DNA of 17,049 nucleotides. Origin: JBDTSW01 sp039930945. GTDB taxonomy: Bacteria > Actinomycetota > Thermoleophilia > Solirubrobacterales > 70-9. Below the pieces are notes generated by a model, which saw only the letters and a list, made by a program, of their open reading frames with translations, had not been told where the DNA came from and searched no databases. The translations under genes were made by a program, and so were the position numbers. Shown here in pieces: positions 1-6,656 of this stretch (positions within the stretch are counted from its first letter, which is position 1; every line of letters starts with the position of its first letter). The stretch lies in NCBI GenBank assembly GCA_039930945.1, contig JBDTSW010000045.1, positions 1 to 17,049 of the forward strand. The letters run 5' to 3'.

Positions 1-1
1 A

Positions 2-988
2 TCACTCCACCGCCTCCTCCGCTTCGCGTCCGGGGGCGGCGGGTTTGGGCCCGGGCGTGCTGGGCTCCTTGGACGTCGGATACCCGAGGTCTGACAGGAG
101 GTCGCCCGCGACCCGCTCGAAGGTTCTCTGGTCCTCTTCGCTCATCTCGGTGCGCCAGGCGAAGATGCGGTCGCGCTCGGGCGGCCTGGTCGTCATCTCG
201 TGCTTGGAGAGGCGCTCGGACCCCGCCAGGGCGACGCGGTCGTCGGTCTCGGGCAGGGTCTGGTCGATCTCCGCCAGCCGCTCGGCGGCGCCCTCGTGGT
301 AGCTGAGCATCGCGGGGTCGAAGTCGAGCTCGATGAACTCGCAGATCCGCCGCAGGGTCGGCTCGGTCTCGGCGATCAGGTCCTCGTAGCGGACCTCCAG
401 GTAGTGGGGGAGCCGGTGGCCCTGCTTGCGAGCGCCGGCGACGGCCTTCACCCAGCGCTTCGCCAGCCGTTCCATCGGCGGCTTCTTTGAGGCTCGCTTC
501 ATCCGCCAGCGCACCCGCGACATCGCCACGTCGCGGCCGTCGCGGATGACGTGGACGAAGCGGGCTTCGGGCAGCGCCTTCGAGATCGGCCGCATGCATT
601 CGACGTACTCGGGCGTCTTGTCGCCCCAGCGCGACTTCCCGCCCCGCGACTGGGCATAGAGGCTGAAGAAGGCGCGCAACGACTCGCCGGCGTCGAGCGG
701 CTCGCGCTCGCGCAGGCGAGCGAGGAGCTCGTCGGCGTCGAGGTGGAAGTCCTGCCAGCGGCGATGCGAGCGCAGCATCTCCAGCACCTCGCCGGGGCCC
801 AGCCGGCGCTCGTCGAAGGCCTCGATCACCTCTGGCACGAAGTGGGTCTCGGAGGGGATCGCCAGCTCGGGATGGGCGTCGAGCATCATCCGCAGGAGCG
901 TCGTTCCCGAGCGCGGCGAGGCGACCACGAACGGGGCCGGGGGGCCGGTCGGCGGGGAACGCCGGAAGATGTCCACGAGGCGGGCCAT
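2..988 (-). CDS. Sulfotransfer_3-type sulfotransferase, paralogue 1 of the tandem array (with repeat-encoded tail)
   Basis: Predicted PAPS-dependent sulfotransferase of 328 aa, which would move a sulfonate group from PAPS to a hydroxyl or amine of an unknown acceptor. The 5'-phosphosulfate loop SPRSGTT is at residues 24-30, followed by the family-typical LLRMMLDAHPEL. RWGDKTP is near 120-126, the 3'-phosphate motif IRDGRDVAMS at 148-157, and YEDL near 201. The enzyme core ends at LGYP around residue 304; the last 24 residues are a low-complexity tail ending GREAEEAVE, made by the interspersed repeat. ATG 988 is chosen because it overlaps the upstream gene's stop by one base (TGATG) and gives the normal family length; the frame stays open further upstream but antisense-like. 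No good Shine-Dalgarno is visible and a strong palindrome lies just 5', so translation is probably coupled. The fold is clear; the substrate is unknown. Confidence 0.9.
   Translation of the reverse strand: MARLVDIFRRSPPTGPPAPFVVASPRSGTTLLRMMLDAHPELAIPSETHFVPEVIEAFDERRLGPGEVLEMLRSHRRWQDFHLDADELLARLREREPLDAGESLRAFFSLYAQSRGGKSRWGDKTPEYVECMRPISKALPEARFVHVIRDGRDVAMSRVRWRMKRASKKPPMERLAKRWVKAVAGARKQGHRLPHYLEVRYEDLIAETEPTLRRICEFIELDFDPAMLSYHEGAAERLAEIDQTLPETDDRVALAGSERLSKHEMTTRPPERDRIFAWRTEMSEEDQRTFERVAGDLLSDLGYPTSKEPSTPGPKPAAPGREAEEAVE
10..45 (-). repeat. Interspersed coding repeat, copy A
   Basis: This 36-nt block is identical to 2905-2940. It lies at the 3' end of sulfotransferase paralogue 1 and encodes most of PAAPGREAEEA on the minus strand. 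The block GGAGGAGG sits just before the left edge, where the next gene's ATG would be expected (bases 1-2 read AT after the TGA stop), so it may serve as its Shine-Dalgarno. Confidence 0.85.
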
Positions 989-1941
989 CAGCTCGTCCGG
1001 CCGGCGGCCGGCCGGACGAGCTCGTAACCGAGGTCGACGAGCAGATCCGCCGCCTCGTCCTCGAATGCGCCCAGGCACTCGGGGGTCATCCTCTGGCGCC
1101 AGACCGCCAGCCGCTCGCGGCTGGGCGGTTCGGTGACGAGCTGGTGGCGCTTGGCCCGGCGCTCTCGCAGGACCTCCTCCGGCGCCTGGCGGCGCTTGCC
1201 GTCCTTGGCCGGCAGCGCGGCGGCCATCTCGGCGAGGCGGTCCTGGGACTGCTCGTGATAGCTGAGGATCGCCGGGTCCCACTCGAGCTGGGAGAACTCG
1301 CACAGCCGCCGCAGCGTCGGCTCGGTGTCGGTGATCAGCTCCTCGAAGCGCGCCTCGGTGTAGTGGGCGACCTTCGGCGCGCGCTCGCGGGCGTTGATGA
1401 TCCGGTTGCGCCAGCGCTTCGCCGCGTGGCGGACCTCAGCGGGGTCGTCACCGCGCTTTCGCAGCTTCGACAGCGCCACGTCGCGGCCGTCGCGGATCAG
1501 GTGGATGAAGCGCGCCTCGGGCAGGTGGCGGTTGAGCTTGACCATCGCCTGGGCGTAGCGCGGCGACTTGTCGCCCCAGCGGGGCTTGTCCTGCTTGCGG
1601 GCATAGAGCTCGTAGAAGGAGCGGATCGCGCCCCGCGGCGTCAGCGGTTCGGGGGCGGCGCTCATCCGCTCCAGGAGCGCTTCGGGCGAGAGCCCGAAAT
1701 CGCCCCAGCGCCGGTGCTCTGTCAGGTACGCGACGACCTCCTCGGGGCTCGCCTCGCCGCGCTTGGTCATCTCGATCACGTCGGGGAGGAAGTTGGTCTC
1801 GGGCGGGATCGTCAGCTCGGGGTGGGCGTCGAGCATCATCCGCAGCAGGGTCGTGCCGGAATGGCCGACGCCGACGATGAACGGGGCGGCCGGTGGCGCC
1901 GACTCGCCACGCCCGAGCATGCGCCCGATCGCGCGGCGCAT
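988..1941 (-). CDS. Sulfotransfer_3-type sulfotransferase, paralogue 2 (GHSGTT variant)
   Basis: Predicted PAPS-dependent sulfotransferase, 317 aa. The 5'-phosphosulfate loop reads GHSGTT (26-31): the Arg or Lys that usually precedes SGTT, and contacts the sulfonate, is His here. The rest of the signature is intact: LLRMMLDAHPEL, RWGDKSP (121-127) and IRDGRDVALS (149-158). The C-terminus after LGY is ELVRPAAGRTS, encoded by one arm of a 33-nt palindrome, and does not resemble the tails of the neighbours. ATG 1941 overlaps the preceding gene's TGA by one base, and GAGGGGG about 8 nt upstream could serve as Shine-Dalgarno. It is most likely co-translated with its neighbours. The family assignment is firm; whether the His variant is active or has shifted specificity is open. 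Confidence 0.9.
   Translation of the reverse strand: MRRAIGRMLGRGESAPPAAPFIVGVGHSGTTLLRMMLDAHPELTIPPETNFLPDVIEMTKRGEASPEEVVAYLTEHRRWGDFGLSPEALLERMSAAPEPLTPRGAIRSFYELYARKQDKPRWGDKSPRYAQAMVKLNRHLPEARFIHLIRDGRDVALSKLRKRGDDPAEVRHAAKRWRNRIINARERAPKVAHYTEARFEELITDTEPTLRRLCEFSQLEWDPAILSYHEQSQDRLAEMAAALPAKDGKRRQAPEEVLRERRAKRHQLVTEPPSRERLAVWRQRMTPECLGAFEDEAADLLVDLGYELVRPAAGRTS
990..1022. repeat. 33-nt perfect palindrome, 16-bp arms
   Basis: The left arm AGCTCGTCCGGCCGGC at 990-1005 and its exact reverse complement at 1007-1022 are separated by one base (1006). It covers the last codons of sulfotransferase paralogue 2 and touches the TGA stop and the start of paralogue 1. On the minus strand it could form a very stable, almost all-GC hairpin. 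There is no T-run, so it is not a classical intrinsic terminator. It may act as a translational coupling element, a transcription pause or transcript-end block, or be a REP-like element. Confidence 0.85.
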
Positions 1942-2897
1942 CAGCGCGCCCCCTCGCCCACGGGATAGCCGAGCTCGGCCAGGAGATCGCCGGCGGCCTG
2001 CTCGCAGGCGCGCTGGTCGGCTGCGCTCATCCGCGTCTTCCAGGAGGTGATCCGGCCCTTGTCCGGGGGCTCCTTGGCGAGCGCGTGGACCTTGAGGCGG
2101 TGCTCGCCGGCAACCACGCCCTTGCGCTTTCCCTCGGCGTCAGGGAGATCGCGGGCGATCTCTGAGAGGCGCTCCGAGGCGTGCTCGTGGTAATCCAGCA
2201 TCGCCGGGTCGAACTCGAGCTCGATGAACTCGCAGATGCGCCGCAGCGTCGGCTCGGTCTCGATCACAAGGTCCTCGTAGCGGACTTCGAGGTAGCCGCC
2301 GAGGCGCTCGCCCTGTCGGCGGGCCTGACGGATCCGCTTCGCCCAGCGCCCGGCGACCCCGGCCGGGCTGGGCGCCTTCTCGCCCCGTCCCTCGACCATG
2401 TTCACGCGCGACAGCGCGACCGCGCGCGCGTCGCGGATCAGGTGGATGAACCGCGCCTCCGGGAGCGCGTCCTCGATCTCGGCCATCACCAGCGAGTACT
2501 TCGGGGTCTTGTCCCCCCAGCGGCTCTTGCCCTTGGGCTCGGCGTAGGCCTGATAGATCGCGCGGCAGGCCTGGGTCGCGTCCCAGCGCTCGAGCGAGGC
2601 GAAGCGACAGCGGATCTCGCTGTCTCCGATCCCCATGTCGCCCCAGCGGCGGCTGCGCTGGAGGATCTCGACCACGCGCTCGGGCGAGGCTCCCCGGTCA
2701 CAGGCACGGATCACGTCCGGGAGGAAGTGCGTCTCCGGGGGAACCGCCATCTCCGGGTGCGCGTCGAGCATCAGCCTCAGCATCGTCGTCCCCGAGCGCC
2801 CGACGCCGACCACGAACGGCGCCGGCGCCGGAGTGGTCTCGCGAGCGGCCCGACGGCGGCGGCGGATCCGGCGGAGGGGCTGCAGAGAAATCACCAT
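1941..2897 (-). CDS. Sulfotransfer_3-type sulfotransferase, paralogue 3 (RDARAV variant)
   Basis: Predicted PAPS-dependent sulfotransferase, 318 aa. It begins with a basic stretch (RRIRRRRRAARE, about residues 9-20), has the loop GRSGTT (33-38), MLRLMLDAHPEM, RWGDKTP (126-132) and YEDL near the middle. Its 3'-phosphate motif is RDARAVALS (155-163), where the other array members have RDGRDVALS; the Arg and Ser that bind the 3'-phosphate are kept but the second Asp is lost. ATG 2897 overlaps the TAA of the upstream gene by one base (TAATG); GTG 2894 is an alternative. GGAGGAGG, 10 nt upstream, comes from the interspersed repeat that ends the previous gene. The frame remains open far upstream of 2897, but that stretch is antisense to coherent protein in another frame and has been excluded. 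Confidence 0.9.
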   Translation of the reverse strand: MVISLQPLRRIRRRRRAARETTPAPAPFVVGVGRSGTTMLRLMLDAHPEMAVPPETHFLPDVIRACDRGASPERVVEILQRSRRWGDMGIGDSEIRCRFASLERWDATQACRAIYQAYAEPKGKSRWGDKTPKYSLVMAEIEDALPEARFIHLIRDARAVALSRVNMVEGRGEKAPSPAGVAGRWAKRIRQARRQGERLGGYLEVRYEDLVIETEPTLRRICEFIELEFDPAMLDYHEHASERLSEIARDLPDAEGKRKGVVAGEHRLKVHALAKEPPDKGRITSWKTRMSAADQRACEQAAGDLLAELGYPVGEGAR

Positions 2898-3853
2898 TAC
2901 TCCGCCGCCTCCTCCGCTTCGCGTCCGGGGGCGGCGGGTTCGGGCCCCGGCGGTGTGGGCTCCTTGGACGCCGGGTACCCGAGCTCGGTCAGCAGCTCGC
3001 CGGCCTCGCGCTCGAAGGCGGCGACGTCGGCGGCGCTCATCTCCCGCTTCCAGGCGCCGACGCGGTCGCGCCTGGGCGGCTCGGACGCCAGCGCGTGCGG
3101 CGTGATCCGGCCTCCGGCGGGCTGGTGGGGAAGGTCGTCGCGCTGTGAAAGGTCTCGGTTCATCTCCTCCAGGCGCCCGCGGGCGCCGCGGTGGTAGTCC
3201 AGCATCTCCGGCACGAACTCGAGCTCGCAGAACTCGCAAACGCGCCGCAGCGCCGGCTCGGGGTCGGTGACCAGATCCTCGTAGCGCAACTCGATGTAGT
3301 GGGGGAGCTGCTCGGCCTGGCGGCGGGCCCGGCCGATCCGCTTGCGCCAGCGGGTGGCTACCAGGTCGACCGTATCGGGCGCGCGCATCGGCCGGTCGCG
3401 CTCGGGCATCGCCAGGATCGACAGCGCCACGTCGCGACCGTCGCGGATCAGGTGCACGAAGCGGGCCTCTTCGACCGCCGCCCCGATCTCGCCGATGTTG
3501 GTCAGGTACGCCGGGGTCTTGTCGCCCCACCGCCTCTTCCCCCGGCGCTCGGCGTAGAGGCCGAAGACGGCCCGGATCGCGTCCCCGCCGGTCGGCGTCG
3601 AGCCCAGCCGGGCGAAGCGCTCGCGCAGCTCGGCCTCGTCGAGGTCCAGGTCGGCCCAGCGACGGTGCCCGACGAGCACGTTGGCGAGCCGGGTCGCGTC
3701 GGCGCCGCCGTCGGCGGCCTCGATCAGGTTGGTGACGAAGTACGTCTCCGGCGGGATCGCCATCTGCGGGTGGGCGTCCAGCATCAGCCGCAGCATGGTC
3801 GTGCCGGAGCGGGGCACGCCGACGATGAACGGCGCCGGCGGCACGGCGCTCAT
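2897..3853 (-). CDS. Sulfotransfer_3-type sulfotransferase, paralogue 4 (with repeat-encoded tail)
   Basis: Predicted PAPS-dependent sulfotransferase, 318 aa. PRSGTT lies at 14-19, LRLMLDAHPQM follows, RWGDKTP is at 108-114 and IRDGRDVALS at about 136-145; YEDLVTD precedes a conserved LRRVCEF helix. The core ends at ELGYPA, after which 23 residues (SKEPTPPGPEPAAPGREAEE and three more) nearly copy the tail of paralogue 1, although the rest of the two proteins is clearly more diverged. ATG 3853 is chosen because it gives the normal N-terminus directly before PPAPFIVG and overlaps the TGA of the upstream fusion gene by 4 nt (ATGA). The tail DNA also supplies a GGAGGAGG stretch before the next gene's start. 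The fold is clear; the acceptor is unknown. Confidence 0.9.
   Translation of the reverse strand: MSAVPPAPFIVGVPRSGTTMLRLMLDAHPQMAIPPETYFVTNLIEAADGGADATRLANVLVGHRRWADLDLDEAELRERFARLGSTPTGGDAIRAVFGLYAERRGKRRWGDKTPAYLTNIGEIGAAVEEARFVHLIRDGRDVALSILAMPERDRPMRAPDTVDLVATRWRKRIGRARRQAEQLPHYIELRYEDLVTDPEPALRRVCEFCELEFVPEMLDYHRGARGRLEEMNRDLSQRDDLPHQPAGGRITPHALASEPPRRDRVGAWKREMSAADVAAFEREAGELLTELGYPASKEPTPPGPEPAAPGREAEEAAE
2905..2940 (-). repeat. Interspersed coding repeat, copy B
   Basis: Identical over 36 nt to 10-45, with similarity going on to about 2985 through the SKEP tail and into the LGYP codons. It encodes the C-terminal tail of sulfotransferase paralogue 4. On the minus strand its GGAGGAGG lies 10 nt before the ATG of paralogue 3, so it seems to double as a ribosome binding site. 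Confidence 0.85.
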
Positions 3854-5733
3854 CGCTTCTCGGGGCTGCCGATGTGGCGCAAGGGCTTTCGCAGGCGCTC
3901 GAGCCGGCGGCTTCGCCAGCCGCCGCGCTTGCGCCCCGGCCTCGGCAGCGGCGCCTTCGCTGACGGCTCCAGCGGCAGCCGCTCGTCGAGCCAGCGGTAC
4001 TGCGCGGTCTGCGGGTCCAGCGGCGGTCGCAGGTCGGCGAGCAGGCGGCGGCGGTTGAACCACTGGTGGTAGTGGACATGGACGATCTCGTCGAGGTCGG
4101 CCGACTTCGGCTCCCCCTTGTAGAAGGGCCGGCGGGCGATGTTGTAGTTGTAGTTGCGCTCGAGGTTGCGAAAGCGCTCGGGCCGTCGCGCGACGGCTGC
4201 GGCGATCGCCACCTGGTCGGTGACCATCATCTTCCCGTCGGGGTAGTGCTCGTTGGCGACCAGCAGCCGCCACAGCTGCAGCCACTCGGAGCAAAAGCCG
4301 GAGTCGCGGCGGGCGGCGAGGATGCCGGCGTTCCAGTAGCCGCGGATCCGCCTGCGCTTCTCCATGGTCTCGACATAGGGCGGAGGGCCGGGCGCCCCGG
4401 CCAGCTCCCAGACTCGCTCCCAGTAGCCCTCCATGCGGTGGTCGGGCCCGGTGCTCGCCTTGTTCACGTGGAAGGCCGGCGCGACCGCGGCGTCGATCTC
4501 TGCGGGCAGGTCGAGCGCGTCGGGCTGGCCGAGGAAGACGGTGTCCGAGTCGCAGAAGACGATCACGTCCTCCGCCAGCGTGCGCTCGGCCTCGGCCGCA
4601 GCGTAGATCTTGTTGGCGAAGGGGTAGTAGGCGTGCTCGCGGTTGAGCACCTCCGTGTGCACGGTGACCCCGAGGCCTTCCAGCTCGGCTTGGGTGGAGG
4701 TGGCCGGCTCGTGGCCCTCGCGTGGGGCGTAGGCGTGGATCGGGCAGGCCGCGAAGCGCCCGCCGAAGCGCCGCAGCGAGCGGGCGAAGAGGATTCCCTG
4801 CTGCTCGAGCTGCCCGGCCTCGACGCAGATCAGGAAGGCGACGCTGGGCGCGTCCGCCGGCGGATAGCCGAGCTCGCCCAGGGTGTCGCCGGCGACGGCC
4901 TCGAAGGCCTCCCGGTCGGCGTCGCTCATCTCCGCCCTCCAGCGGCTGGCGCGACTGCTGTCGGGCGGCCCGGTGGTGCGCTCGTGCGTGGCCATGCGCC
5001 GGGCGACGCTGAGCTGGCTGGAGCCTTCGCCCGCGGGCAGCTCGCGCCTCATCTCCTCCAGCCGCCGACCCGAGCGCTGGTGGTAGTCGAGCATCGCCTC
5101 GTCGAAGGGCAGCTCACAGAACTCGCTGATCCGCTCCAGCGACGGCCGCGGGTCCGAGACCAGGTCCTCGTAGCGCACCTCGAGGTAGTGGTCGAGCTTC
5201 GGCGCGTCGGACCGCGCTCGCTCGATCTTGCGCCGCCAGCGGCGGGCCACCTCGGCGGCGTCAACGTCGGAGCGCACCGTCCGGTCCAGCACCGAGAGTG
5301 CGACGTCGCGCCCGTCCCGGATCACGTGGACGAACCGCGCCTCGGGCAGGTTGCGCTGGATCAGCGGCATCTTCAGCACGTAGCGCGGCGTCTTGTCGCC
5401 CCAGCGGGGCTTTCCCGCGCGCTCTGAGCAGGCCTCGAAGAAGGCGCGGATGGCGTCGCCCGGCTCGAGCCCGTCCAGCGCCCGCAGGCGCTCGAGGATC
5501 TCGGCGTCGGAGAAGCCGAAGTCGCCCCACTCGCGGTGGGACTTCATCGCCGCCAGCGCGTCCTCCGGCGTCGCGCCGCGCTCCCGGCAGGCCTTGATCA
5601 GGTCGGGGACGAAGTGGGTCTCCGGCGGGATCACCAACTCGGGATGCGCGTCGAGCATCATCCGCAGCAGCGTCGTCCCGGAGCGGTTCATGCCGACGAC
5701 GAACGGCACCGGGAAGGTTACGCGCGCCCTCAT
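3850..5733 (-). CDS. Bifunctional fusion: N-terminal sulfotransferase plus C-terminal glycosyltransferase-like domain
   Basis: A 627-aa protein joining two catalytic modules. Residues 1 to about 292 are a complete Sulfotransfer_3 domain: NRSGTT 16-21, RWGDKTP 110-116, IRDGRDVALS 138-147, YEDL 188-191, ending in GELGYPP exactly where the stand-alone paralogues stop. From about residue 297 (SVAFLICVEAG) begins a second domain of about 280 residues with an acidic DxD-type motif CDSDTVF (394-400), then YWNAGILAAR (466-475), TDQVAIAAAV (505-514) and HVHYHQWF (552-559). These features are typical of nucleotide-sugar-dependent GT-A glycosyltransferases, with some GT8-like character. The last 40 residues are very basic. 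ATG 5733 has GGAG about 7 nt upstream and overlaps the preceding stop by 4 nt. The two activities are inferred to act in sequence on one glycan; the sugar donor is unknown. The fusion is an uninterrupted frame, so a simple sequencing frameshift is not needed to explain it. Confidence 0.87.
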   Translation of the reverse strand: MRARVTFPVPFVVGMNRSGTTLLRMMLDAHPELVIPPETHFVPDLIKACRERGATPEDALAAMKSHREWGDFGFSDAEILERLRALDGLEPGDAIRAFFEACSERAGKPRWGDKTPRYVLKMPLIQRNLPEARFVHVIRDGRDVALSVLDRTVRSDVDAAEVARRWRRKIERARSDAPKLDHYLEVRYEDLVSDPRPSLERISEFCELPFDEAMLDYHQRSGRRLEEMRRELPAGEGSSQLSVARRMATHERTTGPPDSSRASRWRAEMSDADREAFEAVAGDTLGELGYPPADAPSVAFLICVEAGQLEQQGILFARSLRRFGGRFAACPIHAYAPREGHEPATSTQAELEGLGVTVHTEVLNREHAYYPFANKIYAAAEAERTLAEDVIVFCDSDTVFLGQPDALDLPAEIDAAVAPAFHVNKASTGPDHRMEGYWERVWELAGAPGPPPYVETMEKRRRIRGYWNAGILAARRDSGFCSEWLQLWRLLVANEHYPDGKMMVTDQVAIAAAVARRPERFRNLERNYNYNIARRPFYKGEPKSADLDEIVHVHYHQWFNRRRLLADLRPPLDPQTAQYRWLDERLPLEPSAKAPLPRPGRKRGGWRSRRLERLRKPLRHIGSPEKR

Positions 5734-6656
5734 GCCACCACTCCGTTCGTCTCGTAACCGAGGTCCTCCAGGAGGTCGCCGGCGACGGATTCGAAGGCGG
5801 CGACGTCGGCGGCGCTCATCCGCTGGCGCCAGGTGGCGATCCGGTCCTGGTTCGGCGGCTCCATCGCGAGGGCGTGCGCCGCGGCCCGCTCGGCGCCGGG
5901 CCGGCTCGCCTTGGTGCCCATGGCGGGGAGATCGCGCGAGATCTCGGCCAGCCTCTCGGGGGCCCGCTCGTAGTAGCGCAGCATGCCGTCCTCCCACGGC
6001 AGCTCCACCAAGTCGGCGACCCGTCGCAGCGTCGGTTCGGTGTCGGTGATCAGGTCCTCATAGCGGACTTCCAGATAATGGCCGAGACGCTCCGCCGCCT
6101 CGCGGGCCCGGAGGATCCGCTTGCGCCACTTCTCGGCGGCGCGGGCCGGAGGCGCCGGCTGGTGGATCGCGCGCTTGGCGCGCGAGAGCGCGACGTCGCG
6201 CCCGTCGCGGATGACGTGGACGAAACGGGCCTCCGGGAGCGCCCTGGCGATCATCGGCATCCGCTTCACGTAGGCGGGAGTCTTGTCGCCCCAGCGAGGC
6301 TTGTGCTGTCCCTCGGCATACAGCGAGTAGATCTCGCGCAGGGCATAGCCCGCCTCGAGGCGCCGCGCGGCGGCGAAGCGTCGCTCCAGCTCGTCCTCGT
6401 CGAGGTCGAAGTCGCCCCAGCTGCGCTGCTCGCGAAGCAGGGCGAGGAGGTCGGCCGGGGTCGCCGCCCCCCCGCGGCAGGCTCGGATCAGCTCGGGGGC
6501 AAAGCCCGTCTCGGGCCCGATCGCCAGCTGCGAGTGAGCGTCGAGCATCAGCCGCAGGAGCGTCGTGCCCGAGCGGCCCATGCCGACGATGAAGGGGGCC
6601 GGCGGGCCGGGCTGAGGCGAGTCGCGCCCCAGCAGCCGTCCCAGTCGGCCGCTCAC
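5730..6656 (-). CDS. Sulfotransfer_3-type sulfotransferase, paralogue 6 (GTG start)
   Basis: Predicted PAPS-dependent sulfotransferase, 308 aa. GRSGTT is at 27-32, LLRLMLDAHSQL follows, RWGDKTP is at 121-127, IRDGRDVALS at 149-158, and YEDLITDTEP comes before the conserved LRRVADL helix. The protein ends soon after DLGYETN with no added tail, so it shows the basic family length. GTG 6656 is selected: it overlaps the TGA of the upstream glycosyltransferase by 4 nt (GTGA), there is no ATG between it and the loop, and the residues upstream of it in frame look like antisense translation of the neighbouring gene. It is the first sulfotransferase of the array in transcription order. The motif set is canonical, so it is probably active; its acceptor is unknown. 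Confidence 0.9.
   Translation of the reverse strand: MSGRLGRLLGRDSPQPGPPAPFIVGMGRSGTTLLRLMLDAHSQLAIGPETGFAPELIRACRGGAATPADLLALLREQRSWGDFDLDEDELERRFAAARRLEAGYALREIYSLYAEGQHKPRWGDKTPAYVKRMPMIARALPEARFVHVIRDGRDVALSRAKRAIHQPAPPARAAEKWRKRILRAREAAERLGHYLEVRYEDLITDTEPTLRRVADLVELPWEDGMLRYYERAPERLAEISRDLPAMGTKASRPGAERAAAHALAMEPPNQDRIATWRQRMSAADVAAFESVAGDLLEDLGYETNGVVA

Noticed and set aside
2897..4079. Long open frame upstream of sulfotransferase paralogue 3 that would give a protein of about 700 aa
   Set aside because: The extra part is a Arg/Pro/Gly-rich translation out of frame with the clear sulfotransferase paralogue 4 on the same strand; the start at 2897 with TAATG overlap explains the gene.
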